Source: an uncultured Lachnospiraceae bacterium
Lineage (GTDB): Bacteria > Bacillota > Clostridia > Lachnospirales > Lachnospiraceae
Length of the DNA stretch: 17,597 nt
Direction of reading: 5' to 3'
Assembly: GCA_934370915.1 (NCBI GenBank)
Contig: CAKRNI010000032.1
Span: 1 to 17,597 of the forward strand
The notes below the pieces were generated by a model, which worked only from the letters and a program-made list of their open reading frames with translations, did no database searches and was not told where the DNA came from. This document shows, in pieces, positions 1 to 6,000 of this stretch (its first letter is position 1; each line of letters begins with the position of its first letter). A program made the position numbers and the translations under genes.

Positions 1-19
1 ATTAAGAAGTTTTCTTAAT
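1..19. repeat. Perfect inverted repeat at the window edge
   Basis: ATTAAGAA (1-8) and TTCTTAAT (12-19) form an 8-base perfect inverted repeat around a 3-base loop. It lies about 35 bases downstream of the leftward promoter at 61-89, so it would be in the 5' leader of the leftward transcript. It could be an operator or an RNA hairpin. The gene it would serve lies outside the window. Confidence 0.5.
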
Positions 20-60
20 GACTCTTAATAAGTTTTGCCCTGTCGCTCAAGGCGAGTATT

Positions 61-89
61 ATAATATCAAATCCCCATGGAAAAGTCAA
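61..89 (-). promoter_or_regulatory. Leftward sigma-A-type promoter for a gene outside the window
   Basis: Read on the minus strand, TTGACT (84-89) is followed after 17 bases by TATTAT (61-66). Each box matches five of six consensus bases. The start point would be near position 54, and no start codon with a ribosome site is seen before position 1, so the gene lies to the left. This promoter and the rightward one at 315-343 are divergent. The call rests on box matches only. Confidence 0.45.
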
Positions 90-308
90 CCTCTTTTTCC
101 AGTTTTTTTCAAAGTTTTTTCTTTTGTATGTGCAATATCTACATTTTGTATTTCATGCATTTCATTTCTACCAGATACAGGTCCAATGCATGATACAAAC
201 CCAATGCATCTGTCACGACTCCGTCCCGCCCACAGAGCGTTGCAGCTCATGCGCAATATCCGTATCTACGGATTGTTTCTGCGGATACCCCCATATGATC
301 CCTTGACA
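90..308. other. Intergenic stretch with short repeats, no gene seen
   Basis: No convincing coding region is present; open frames here lack ribosome sites and have no recognisable product. A 9-base direct repeat CCAATGCAT occurs at 183-191 and 201-209, 18 bases apart, and a third ATGCAT lies at 155-160. A perfect palindrome, ATCCGTA (258-264) and TACGGAT (267-273) around two bases, follows. These look like possible regulator sites between two divergent promoters, but nothing identifies a regulator. Confidence 0.4.
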
Positions 309-314
309 TTCCAG

Positions 315-343
315 ATGACAGGGGATTACACTGGAATCATAAT
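315..343 (+). promoter_or_regulatory. Promoter of the omega-amidase gene
   Basis: ATGACA (315-320) and CATAAT (338-343) are separated by 17 bases and each matches five of six sigma-A consensus bases, placing transcription start near 350 and leaving a leader of about 45 bases. An alternative pair is TTGACA (303-308) with TACACT (327-332), spaced by 18. A 7-base inverted repeat, ATTCCAG (308-314) and CTGGAAT (331-337), brackets the -35 box and touches the -10 box, as an operator might. Confidence 0.5.
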
Positions 344-349
344 ACATTT

Positions 350-378
350 TTCCACATCGGCTCTGCCGATGGGATTTT
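350..378 (+). repeat. Leader hairpin related to the 17005-17152 element
   Basis: ATCGGC (356-361) and GCCGAT (365-370) form a 6-base-pair hairpin with loop TCT, followed by GGGATTTT. It sits between the predicted transcription start and the ribosome site of the downstream gene. The 29 bases at 350-378 match the reverse complement of 17077-17105 at 26 positions by eye. This suggests a shared repeat core or a conserved hairpin motif rather than a unique leader. Confidence 0.55.
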
Positions 379-394
379 GATAAGGAGGTTTCCT

Positions 395-1204
395 ATGGCA
401 TCCATGACTATCGCCCAACTTCAGACCCATGTGTTTCCTGACAAAATGCAGAATATTGAGGTCCTGCGTCCGCTGATCCGGAAAGCAAAAGATTCCGGCG
501 CCGACCTTGTCTGCCTCCCGGAAATGTTCAACTGCCCCTATGAAACACCGAATTTCCCTGTCTACGCAGAAAAAGCAGGCGGACCGGTCTGGCAGGCACT
601 CTCTGACCTTGCAAAGGAATTCGGAGTCTATTTTTCCGCCGGATCCGTCCCGGAATGTGACCCGGACGGACATGTTTTCAATACCGCCTATGTCTTTGAC
701 CGGAATGGAAAACAGATCGCCCGCCACAGAAAAGTCCACCTCTTCGACATTGATGTAAAAGGTGGACAGTATTTCAAAGAGTCCGACACCCTGACTCCCG
801 GAGACTCCGCTACCGTATTTGACACGGAATTTGGAAAAATCGGTCTCTGCATCTGTTTCGATATCCGCTTTCCGGAGATCTTCCGACGGATGGTTCTGGA
901 AGGTGCTGATATCGTCCTTGTCCCGGCAGCCTTCAATATGACTACCGGACCGGCGCACTGGGAGCTTACCTTCCGCGCCCGCGCTCTGGATAACCAAATT
1001 TTTGTCTTCGGAACGTCTCCTGCAAGGGATCTCTCCGCCTCCTACCAGGCCTTCGGCCACTCCATCGCTGTCTCCCCTTGGGGCAGAGTCTTAAACCAGA
1101 TGGATGAGCACGAGGGAATGCAGATCACTACCATTGACCTTGACGAGATCACGTCCGTCCGGGAGCAGCTTCCACTTCTGAAAACACGAATGGAGAACCT
1201 GTAA
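395..1204 (+). CDS. Omega-amidase, Nit2-type carbon-nitrogen hydrolase
   Basis: The 269-residue product is a single nitrilase-superfamily domain. The Glu-Lys-Cys catalytic triad is visible as E43 in LPEMFN, K113 in HRKVHLFD and C154 in CICFDIRFPE. The stretches around FNCPYETPNFPVYAEKAGG and HLFDIDVKGG closely follow mammalian Nit2, and the length fits (Nit2 is about 276 residues). That family hydrolyses alpha-ketoglutaramate and alpha-ketosuccinamate to the keto acid plus ammonia, a repair or salvage step after glutamine and asparagine transamination. The enzyme is expected to be cytosolic, with no signal or membrane segment. The start at ATG 395 is chosen because AAGGAGG lies at 382-388; an upstream in-frame TTG at 377 would put that ribosome site inside the gene. 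It is a single-gene unit convergent with the pst operon. A broader amidase role for other small amides cannot be excluded. Confidence 0.9.
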   Translation: MASMTIAQLQTHVFPDKMQNIEVLRPLIRKAKDSGADLVCLPEMFNCPYETPNFPVYAEKAGGPVWQALSDLAKEFGVYFSAGSVPECDPDGHVFNTAYVFDRNGKQIARHRKVHLFDIDVKGGQYFKESDTLTPGDSATVFDTEFGKIGLCICFDIRFPEIFRRMVLEGADIVLVPAAFNMTTGPAHWELTFRARALDNQIFVFGTSPARDLSASYQAFGHSIAVSPWGRVLNQMDEHEGMQITTIDLDEITSVREQLPLLKTRMENL

Positions 1205-1237
1205 ATCAGGTTCTCCATCCGTTTAAGTTTATTTTTT
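1190..1237. terminator. Shared terminator hairpin between amidase and phoU
   Basis: ATGGAGAACCTG (1190-1201) and CAGGTTCTCCAT (1207-1218) form a perfect 12-base-pair stem around a 5-base loop. The left arm is the last four codons of the amidase gene, and the stop codon lies in the loop. On the plus strand a T-rich tract follows at 1222-1237. On the minus strand TTTT follows within about ten bases. It can therefore serve both convergent units, although neither T tract is directly adjacent to the stem. Confidence 0.65.
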
Positions 1238-1241
1238 CTGT

Positions 1242-1904
1242 TTATAGATGCTCTTCCATCTCACTGTTGCGATGAACACCGGTGATCGCGTACTCCGCCC
1301 ACTCCGCAATATTTGTGGCATGGTCACCGATACGCTCCAGATATTTGGCGATCATTAAGACATCGAGGATCTGTTCCTGAGTTGCCTCACCGTTTAAGAT
1401 ACCAGCGGCAAGTTCTTTCTTGACCTCACTAAAAAGGTTATCGATCACATCATCGTACTCAATCACTTCTTTTGTCTTTTTGAGATCTCCGTTTGCAAAG
1501 CTCTCGATGCTCTCACGGACCATAGACGCAACGGCTTTTGCCATCTCGCCAAGTCTTGTGGCCTTTACCGGAGCGGAAAGATCGGTCGTCTTTACGATCT
1601 CGGCGATATCGCCTGCCTGATCACCGATCCGCTCCAGGTCCGTGATCATTTTTAAGGTAGATGAGATCGTTCTGAGATCACTTGCCACCGGCTGCTGCTC
1701 TAACAGGAGCTTTAAGCACTTGCTCTCGATATCCCTCTCCTTTAAATCGACATTCGCGTCCGCTGCCAGAATCTTAGCTGCCTGTTCCCGATCCATGTTC
1801 ATCAGTGCCTCGTACGCTCCGTCAATCATGCTCTCGCAGAGATTTCCCATCTCCGCGAGCATCTTATGCAGCTCTTCCAACTGTTTTAAAAATGCGTCTC
1901 TCAT
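1242..1904 (-). CDS. phoU: Phosphate transport regulator PhoU
   Basis: The 220-residue protein shows the two-repeat, all-helical PhoU layout. Each repeat carries the metal-binding signature: ERIGDQAGDIAE at residues 91-102 and ERIGDHATNIAE at 190-201. PhoU proteins are cytosolic and connect the Pst transporter to the PhoR/PhoP-type two-component system, restraining uptake and Pho-regulon expression when phosphate is plentiful. The length is close to the usual 215-240 residues. The gene is last in the pst operon, its ATG lies two bases beyond the pstB stop, and its ribosome site (GGGAGG, in 1913-1920) is inside the pstB end, so translation is probably coupled. No phoP/phoR pair is present in the window. 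Confidence 0.96.
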   Translation of the reverse strand: MRDAFLKQLEELHKMLAEMGNLCESMIDGAYEALMNMDREQAAKILAADANVDLKERDIESKCLKLLLEQQPVASDLRTISSTLKMITDLERIGDQAGDIAEIVKTTDLSAPVKATRLGEMAKAVASMVRESIESFANGDLKKTKEVIEYDDVIDNLFSEVKKELAAGILNGEATQEQILDVLMIAKYLERIGDHATNIAEWAEYAITGVHRNSEMEEHL

Positions 1905-1906
1905 AA

Positions 1907-2668
1907 TCAGCCAAACCTCCCTGTGATGTAACTCTCTGTGCGCTCATCCCTCGGATTCGCGAACAGATCGCCTGTATTATTGTACTCGACAACCTCACCT
2001 AACAGGAAGAACGCGGTCTTATCAGAGATACGCGCTGCCTGCTGCATGTTGTGGGTGACGATCACGATCGTGTACTTATCCTTTAACTCCATCGCCAGAT
2101 CCTCGATTTTTGATGTGGAGATCGGGTCCAGAGCAGAGGTCGGCTCATCCATCAGGATGACTTCCGGCTCTACTGCCAGAGTTCTCGCAATGCAGAGTCT
2201 CTGCTGCTGCCCGCCGGAGAGTCCCAGAGCACTCTTATTTAAGCGGTCCTTCAATTCATCCCAGATTGCCGCCTGCCGTAAGCTTCTCTCAACGATCTCA
2301 TCGAGATCTGCCTTTTTTGTAATCCCGAAGATTCTCGGGCCGTAAGCCACATTGTCGTAGATGCTCTTCGGAAACGGGTTCGGCTGCTGGAAGACCATGC
2401 CGACCTTGTGGCGCAGTGTGATGGCATCCATATCTTTAAATATGTTCTTCCCATCAAGTTCTACTTTTCCTTCGATCTTCACGCCCTCTACAAGATCATT
2501 CATACGGTTTAAGGTCTTTAAAAATGTGGACTTTCCGCATCCGGACGGTCCGATGAAAGCGGTGATCTTATGTTCATCGATCTGCATGTTGATATCCTTC
2601 AGCGCGTGGAAGGCGCCGTAATGCAGATTCAGCTTTTCGATATCAAATTTCGGTTTTATAGCTGTCAT
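1907..2668 (-). CDS. pstB: Phosphate ABC transporter ATP-binding protein PstB
   Basis: The 253-residue ATPase has every ABC motif in order: Walker [10 protein letters not shown] (40-48), Q-loop in [10 protein letters not shown] (91-100), signature LSGGQQQR (150-157), Walker [14 protein letters not shown] (170-182) and the switch histidine in IVTHN (203-207). The QPNPFP and THNMQQAAR stretches are typical of PstB rather than of other importers. It hydrolyses ATP on the cytosolic face of PstC-PstA to drive phosphate import. The frame is open 111 bases further upstream, but I chose ATG 2668 because GAGAGG precedes it, the length then fits the family (about 250-260), and the longer form would overlap pstA and add a basic tail not seen in PstB. 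Confidence 0.96.
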   Translation of the reverse strand: MTAIKPKFDIEKLNLHYGAFHALKDINMQIDEHKITAFIGPSGCGKSTFLKTLNRMNDLVEGVKIEGKVELDGKNIFKDMDAITLRHKVGMVFQQPNPFPKSIYDNVAYGPRIFGITKKADLDEIVERSLRQAAIWDELKDRLNKSALGLSGGQQQRLCIARTLAVEPEVILMDEPTSALDPISTSKIEDLAMELKDKYTIVIVTHNMQQAARISDKTAFFLLGEVVEYNNTGDLFANPRDERTESYITGRFG

Positions 2669-2733
2669 ATATTTTTCCTCTCTAAAACTGTCATGTGCCG
2701 GTCTCATGTATCGCTTCGGCCGACGGCGGTTCC

Positions 2734-3612
2734 TTACGCTTCTTCTCCGGAATTCTTCTTCTTTAAATGATGGCTCCATACATTCGCGCCAATGCTGAAC
2801 GCCAGAACCAGAATCATAAGAACGGCGGAAGCGGTATTGGCAAGTGCCTTATCCTGTCCATTTACCTGAAGGTTCCAGATCTGGATCGAAAGAGTCTCTG
2901 CAGGACGGAACGGATTGAGCGGACATGTCGGAGCCGCAAGTTTCCAGTTGCCCCAGCGGAGATCACTTCCGGATCCCGTCGTATAAAGAAGTGCTGCCGC
3001 CTCACCGAAACCGCGGCCGGCTGCCAGAATGACACCGGTCATGATACGTGGAAGACATGCCGGAAGAAGTACATGGAAGATGGACTGCCATTTTGTCGCT
3101 CCAAGACCCAGGCTCGCCTGAAAATATCCTGCCGGAAGTCCTTTTATGGCGTCCTCTGTGGTCGTTGTGATCAGTGGAAGTGTCAGGATCGACACGGAAA
3201 GAGCACCTGCCATCAGACTTTTTCCCATTCCGAAGAATACGAGAAATACCAGGTATCCAAACAGTCCCACGACGATGGACGGCAGGGAGGAGAGTGTCTC
3301 GATACACATTCTCAAAAACTTTGTCATCTTTCCCTGCTTCGCGTACATGGCCAGATAGATTCCGGCGCAGACACCGAGCGGTACGGATACAAGAAGAGCG
3401 ATCAGTACGAGGTAGATCGTGTTGAATAACTGGTTTCCGATACTGCCTTTTCTCGCGAACCGGAACATCTCCGGATTTGCCCCCAGAAGGCCTCCGATGA
3501 TAACTTTACCCGCAAAGCCTAACAGGAGAGCAAAGAAGAAAATTGCTACCAGATAAAAAACAACCGTCATGGCTTTGTCCACACTGCGTGAACGTCTGAT
3601 TTTATTTTCCAT
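2734..3612 (-). CDS. pstA: Phosphate ABC transporter permease PstA
   Basis: The 292-residue membrane protein has about six hydrophobic segments, beginning at residues 16-34. It carries the permease EAA loop, read as [10 protein letters not shown] through LLPACLPRI at about 166-190, which docks on PstB. A hydrophilic loop at about 213-245 ([12 protein letters not shown] region) is typical of PstA. With PstC it forms the phosphate channel. The ATG at 3612 follows a G-rich ribosome site (AAGGGGGG) that lies inside the last codons of pstC, with only three bases between the pstC stop and this start, so translational coupling is likely. A 65-base gap separates it from pstB with no obvious hairpin. 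Confidence 0.95.
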   Translation of the reverse strand: MENKIRRSRSVDKAMTVVFYLVAIFFFALLLGFAGKVIIGGLLGANPEMFRFARKGSIGNQLFNTIYLVLIALLVSVPLGVCAGIYLAMYAKQGKMTKFLRMCIETLSSLPSIVVGLFGYLVFLVFFGMGKSLMAGALSVSILTLPLITTTTEDAIKGLPAGYFQASLGLGATKWQSIFHVLLPACLPRIMTGVILAAGRGFGEAAALLYTTGSGSDLRWGNWKLAAPTCPLNPFRPAETLSIQIWNLQVNGQDKALANTASAVLMILVLAFSIGANVWSHHLKKKNSGEEA

Positions 3613-3615
3613 CGT

Positions 3616-4554
3616 TTATTTTCCCCCCTTTGCTGCAGGCTTTCTGTCTTCTTTTTCCGGTTTCTCTGCCGTCACATGATGGATCAGGAAGATGAAGAAC
3701 AGGGAAATCGCAAATAACAGCAATGCCATCGTCCAGAGGGCAGATTTCATTTCTCCGCCTTCCATCGCGTTGCCCATCTGAGCCGCGATCTCAGTCGTCA
3801 GAGTCTTTGTCGTTGAGAAGATGCTGGTCGGAAGCGCTGTGGTCTGTCCGATGACCATGGCCACCGCCAGAGCTTCACCGAATGCCCGGGCAAGACCTAA
3901 GATAATTCCGGAAATGATTCCCGGCGCCGCTGCCGGAACAACGATCCGGTAAATGGTCTGCCAGCGGGTGGATCCAAGTCCGTAAGCCGCCATTCTGCAT
4001 TCCTTTGAGACGGAGTGAAGAGCATCCGCCGCGACACTCGTGATTGTCGGGAAGATCATCACTGCGAGAACCAGTCCTGCTGCCAGGATCGAATGGCCGA
4101 CCTGACGGCCAAATATATTTTTGATTGCCGGCACAAGTACGGTAAGTCCTACCCAGCCGTATACGACTGACGGAATTCCCGCAAAGATCTCAACCACCGG
4201 GCGGTAAAATTTCTCGCCGAATTTCGGGGAGATCTCTGTGATGAAGATCGCTGATCCCAGAGAAAACGGTGTCGCGATGAGAAGAGCCAGTCCGCATGTG
4301 CAGACAGATCCCACGATGAAGATCAGAGCGCCAATGCTGCCGCCGCCTGCCATATTGTCCTCAGGTGCCCAATCCGCGGATCCTAAGAATTCCAGAAAAG
4401 AATGTTTATAGATCAGGAATGTGGACGATCCCTTATATACAAGGAATGCGCCGATCACGATCGTCAGAAGAATTACAAACATACCACAGACGGTCATCAG
4501 ATCCCGCCATAGATATTCCCTGACGAACATGCTTTTTTCTTTACCATTCTTCAT
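3616..4554 (-). CDS. pstC: Phosphate ABC transporter permease PstC
   Basis: The 312-residue protein has six predicted membrane segments; the first is about residues 19-41. It shows the EAA loop AAYGLGSTRWQ through VVPAAAPGI at about 189-213, and the PstC-type stretches EIFAGIPSVVYGW (122-134) and ARAFGEALAVAMV (222-234). It pairs with PstA as the membrane channel for phosphate released from PstS. The start at 4554 is chosen because CAGGAGGACTT directly precedes it. The open frame runs 105 bases further upstream, but that part translates the intercistronic hairpin and is not family-like. It is separated from pstS by 124 bases, unlike the tight spacing later in the operon. Confidence 0.95.
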   Translation of the reverse strand: MKNGKEKSMFVREYLWRDLMTVCGMFVILLTIVIGAFLVYKGSSTFLIYKHSFLEFLGSADWAPEDNMAGGGSIGALIFIVGSVCTCGLALLIATPFSLGSAIFITEISPKFGEKFYRPVVEIFAGIPSVVYGWVGLTVLVPAIKNIFGRQVGHSILAAGLVLAVMIFPTITSVAADALHSVSKECRMAAYGLGSTRWQTIYRIVVPAAAPGIISGIILGLARAFGEALAVAMVIGQTTALPTSIFSTTKTLTTEIAAQMGNAMEGGEMKSALWTMALLLFAISLFFIFLIHHVTAEKPEKEDRKPAAKGGK

Positions 4555-4578
4555 AAGTCCTCCTGTATAAATCATGTC

Positions 4579-4614
4579 GGGGCGGGCCAGATTCTTCTGC
4601 CCCGCCCCTTTTTT
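4579..4614 (-). promoter_or_regulatory. GC-rich intercistronic hairpin between pstS and pstC
   Basis: GGGGCGGG (4579-4586) pairs with CCCGCCCC (4601-4608). The stem continues after one C-C mismatch through CAG/CTG to a 6-base loop. On the coding (minus) strand the stem is preceded by an A run and is not followed by a U run, so it is not a classical full terminator in that direction. Such a structure after pstS would be expected to protect the pstS message or thin out transcription into pstCAB-phoU. The T run at 4609-4614 would make it a terminator for any antisense transcript. Confidence 0.6.
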
Positions 4615-4678
4615 GCAGTTTTTTGTCCATGTCCATTTTCTGTTTTCCGGTCGGATCATGGCCTGCTGCCCGTTTTAA

Positions 4679-5632
4679 TTAGTGTTCGGTACTTGTCATC
4701 TTGGAAGATACGCCGTATCCTAAGGATTCCATCTTTGTGCCGTACTCATCGGACATGATGTAGTCAAGGAATGCGCTTACAACTTCGTCCGGCTCACCCT
4801 TTGTATACATATGTTCAAATGTCCATACCGGATATTTTCCAGCGTATGTATTTTCAAGTGTCGGCTCTGCGCCATCGATCGCTACGGTTGCAACTCCCGC
4901 GTCACCTGTCAGATAGGAAAGTGCTACATATCCGATCGCACCCTTTGTATCTTTTACATTCTGAAGAAGAACACCGGAATCATCTGTTTCCATGGAAGTA
5001 TTGGAAGCTTCCTCGTTTCCGTCAAGCGCGTATTTCTGGAAGGTTGCTCTTGTACCGGAAGATGTCGGTCTTGTTACAAGGACAATGCTCTCATCCGGTC
5101 CGCCAACTTCTTTCCAGTTTGTTGTCTTTCCTGTGAAGATGTCGATGAGCTGCTGTTTTGTAAGGTCCTCAACACCGCCTTCTTTTACATCGTTGTTTAC
5201 GATCGGAGCCATTGTGACTACGCATACCTGATGGTCAACAAGCTCTTTTGCCTGTGCCTCGTCAAGCTTTGCGGAGGCCTCAACATCGGAGTTACCGATA
5301 TTTACAGTTCCCTCGGAAACCTGCTTTAAGCCCTCTCCGGATCCGCCTGCGTCGATCGTGATGGAAACGTCCGGGTATTTCTCGATAAACATGTCTGCTG
5401 CATCATCAACCAGCGGTTTTAATGCGGAAGAACCTGCCGCTGTAATTGATCCTGTAAGATCTGCAGTTTTCTCTTCTGCTGTTGTCGCTGCTTCTTTTGT
5501 TGTCTCTGCTGCCGCAGTTGTTGTCGCTGCTGCTGTCGTGGATGCTGTGCTGTTGCTGCTTCCGCATCCTGTCATCATGCTGACTGCTAATACTCCTGCA
5601 CCTGCAAGTGCCATTACTTTTCTTGTTTTCAT
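4679..5632 (-). CDS. pstS: Phosphate-binding lipoprotein PstS
   Basis: The 317-residue protein starts with a lipoprotein signal peptide ending in the lipobox-like MTGC, so C23 would be lipid-anchored. A Ser/Thr/Ala-rich linker follows (about 24-58), then the phosphate-binding domain. Ligand-loop motifs are visible: AAGSSALKPL near residue 66, DAGGSGEGL near 94, and RPTSSGTRATF near 188, all typical of PstS. It captures inorganic phosphate outside the membrane and delivers it to PstC-PstA. It is the first gene of the operon, with a strong ribosome site (GAGGAGGAG) ahead of ATG 5632. A 124-base gap with a stable hairpin follows it, which fits the usual need for more binding protein than permease. 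Confidence 0.96.
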   Translation of the reverse strand: MKTRKVMALAGAGVLAVSMMTGCGSSNSTASTTAAATTTAAAETTKEAATTAEEKTADLTGSITAAGSSALKPLVDDAADMFIEKYPDVSITIDAGGSGEGLKQVSEGTVNIGNSDVEASAKLDEAQAKELVDHQVCVVTMAPIVNNDVKEGGVEDLTKQQLIDIFTGKTTNWKEVGGPDESIVLVTRPTSSGTRATFQKYALDGNEEASNTSMETDDSGVLLQNVKDTKGAIGYVALSYLTGDAGVATVAIDGAEPTLENTYAGKYPVWTFEHMYTKGEPDEVVSAFLDYIMSDEYGTKMESLGYGVSSKMTSTEH

Positions 5633-5688
5633 AATTCTTTTCTCCTCCTCAAAGGTCTTTGTTTTTGTTTTTTCTTTCTCTGTACAGT

Positions 5689-5770
5689 ATTATTTTTATC
5701 ACGAATCCCAAAAAGCAAAAACCATGGTTCGGTAACTACTTTGTATAATCTATGTAAAATGTAAATTCAA
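5689..5770 (-). promoter_or_regulatory. pst operon promoter region with PhoP-box-like hexamers
   Basis: On the minus strand, TTGAAT (5765-5770) and TATACA (5742-5747) are spaced by 17 bases. Hexamers resembling the Firmicute PhoP box (TTaACA type) lie at 5753-5758 (TTTACA), 5742-5747 (TATACA) and 5731-5736 (GTTACC), exactly 11 bases apart. A further TTTACA at 5760-5765 makes a 7-base tandem with the first. If these are activator sites, a downstream core promoter TTGCTT (5713-5718) / AATAAT (5689-5694) with an 18-base spacer is a better fit. I cannot decide between the two. Confidence 0.4.
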
Positions 5771-5819
5771 TTTTCTTCGAAAAATATAGCTGTGTAAAAC
5801 CTCCTCCATGTTTCAGACT

Positions 5820-5895
5820 GCACAAGTGTGCATCATTGGCACATTAGTGCCTTTTGTGTAATGGGGAACTCCTCGGAATTTCCTGTTACACAAAA
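5820..5895. repeat. Cluster of three consecutive inverted repeats
   Basis: Three hairpin-capable repeats lie side by side between the pst promoter and the upstream operon's terminator: GCACA (5820-5824)/TGTGC (5827-5831); GGCAC (5838-5842)/GTGCC (5847-5851); and TTTTGTGTAA (5852-5861)/TTACACAAAA (5886-5895). A near-identical 12-base direct repeat, GCATCATTGGCA at 5830-5841 and GCATCATCGGCA at 5901-5912, links this cluster to the terminator stem. No gene is seen in 5633-6000. Confidence 0.5.
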
Positions 5896-5952
5896 AAGAC
5901 GCATCATCGGCAGCCCGGAAGTTCCCTTCCAGACCGGTCAAATGATGCGTCT
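5892..5952 (-). terminator. Rho-independent terminator of the LCP gene
   Basis: Minus-strand reading gives an 11-base-pair stem, AGACGCATCAT with ATGATGCGTCT (arms 5942-5952 and 5897-5907), with an inner GGAAG/CTTCC pairing in the loop, followed directly by six Ts (5892-5897). It lies about 50 bases beyond the stop codon of the gene ending at 6001 and would insulate the pst operon from readthrough. Confidence 0.85.
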
Positions 5953-6000
5953 GATCCTAAAATCCTGTCTTTTCTTTATAACCTTTTTCTGTCTTCGTCC

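Noticed and set aside
326..1060. Long minus-strand open frame opposite the amidase gene
   Set aside because: It is an antisense shadow: no ribosome site, no recognisable domain, and the opposite frame has a complete nitrilase catalytic triad.
4555..4659. Longer pstC start upstream of 4554
   Set aside because: It would translate the GC-rich hairpin and ignore the near-perfect CAGGAGGACTT site directly before ATG 4554.
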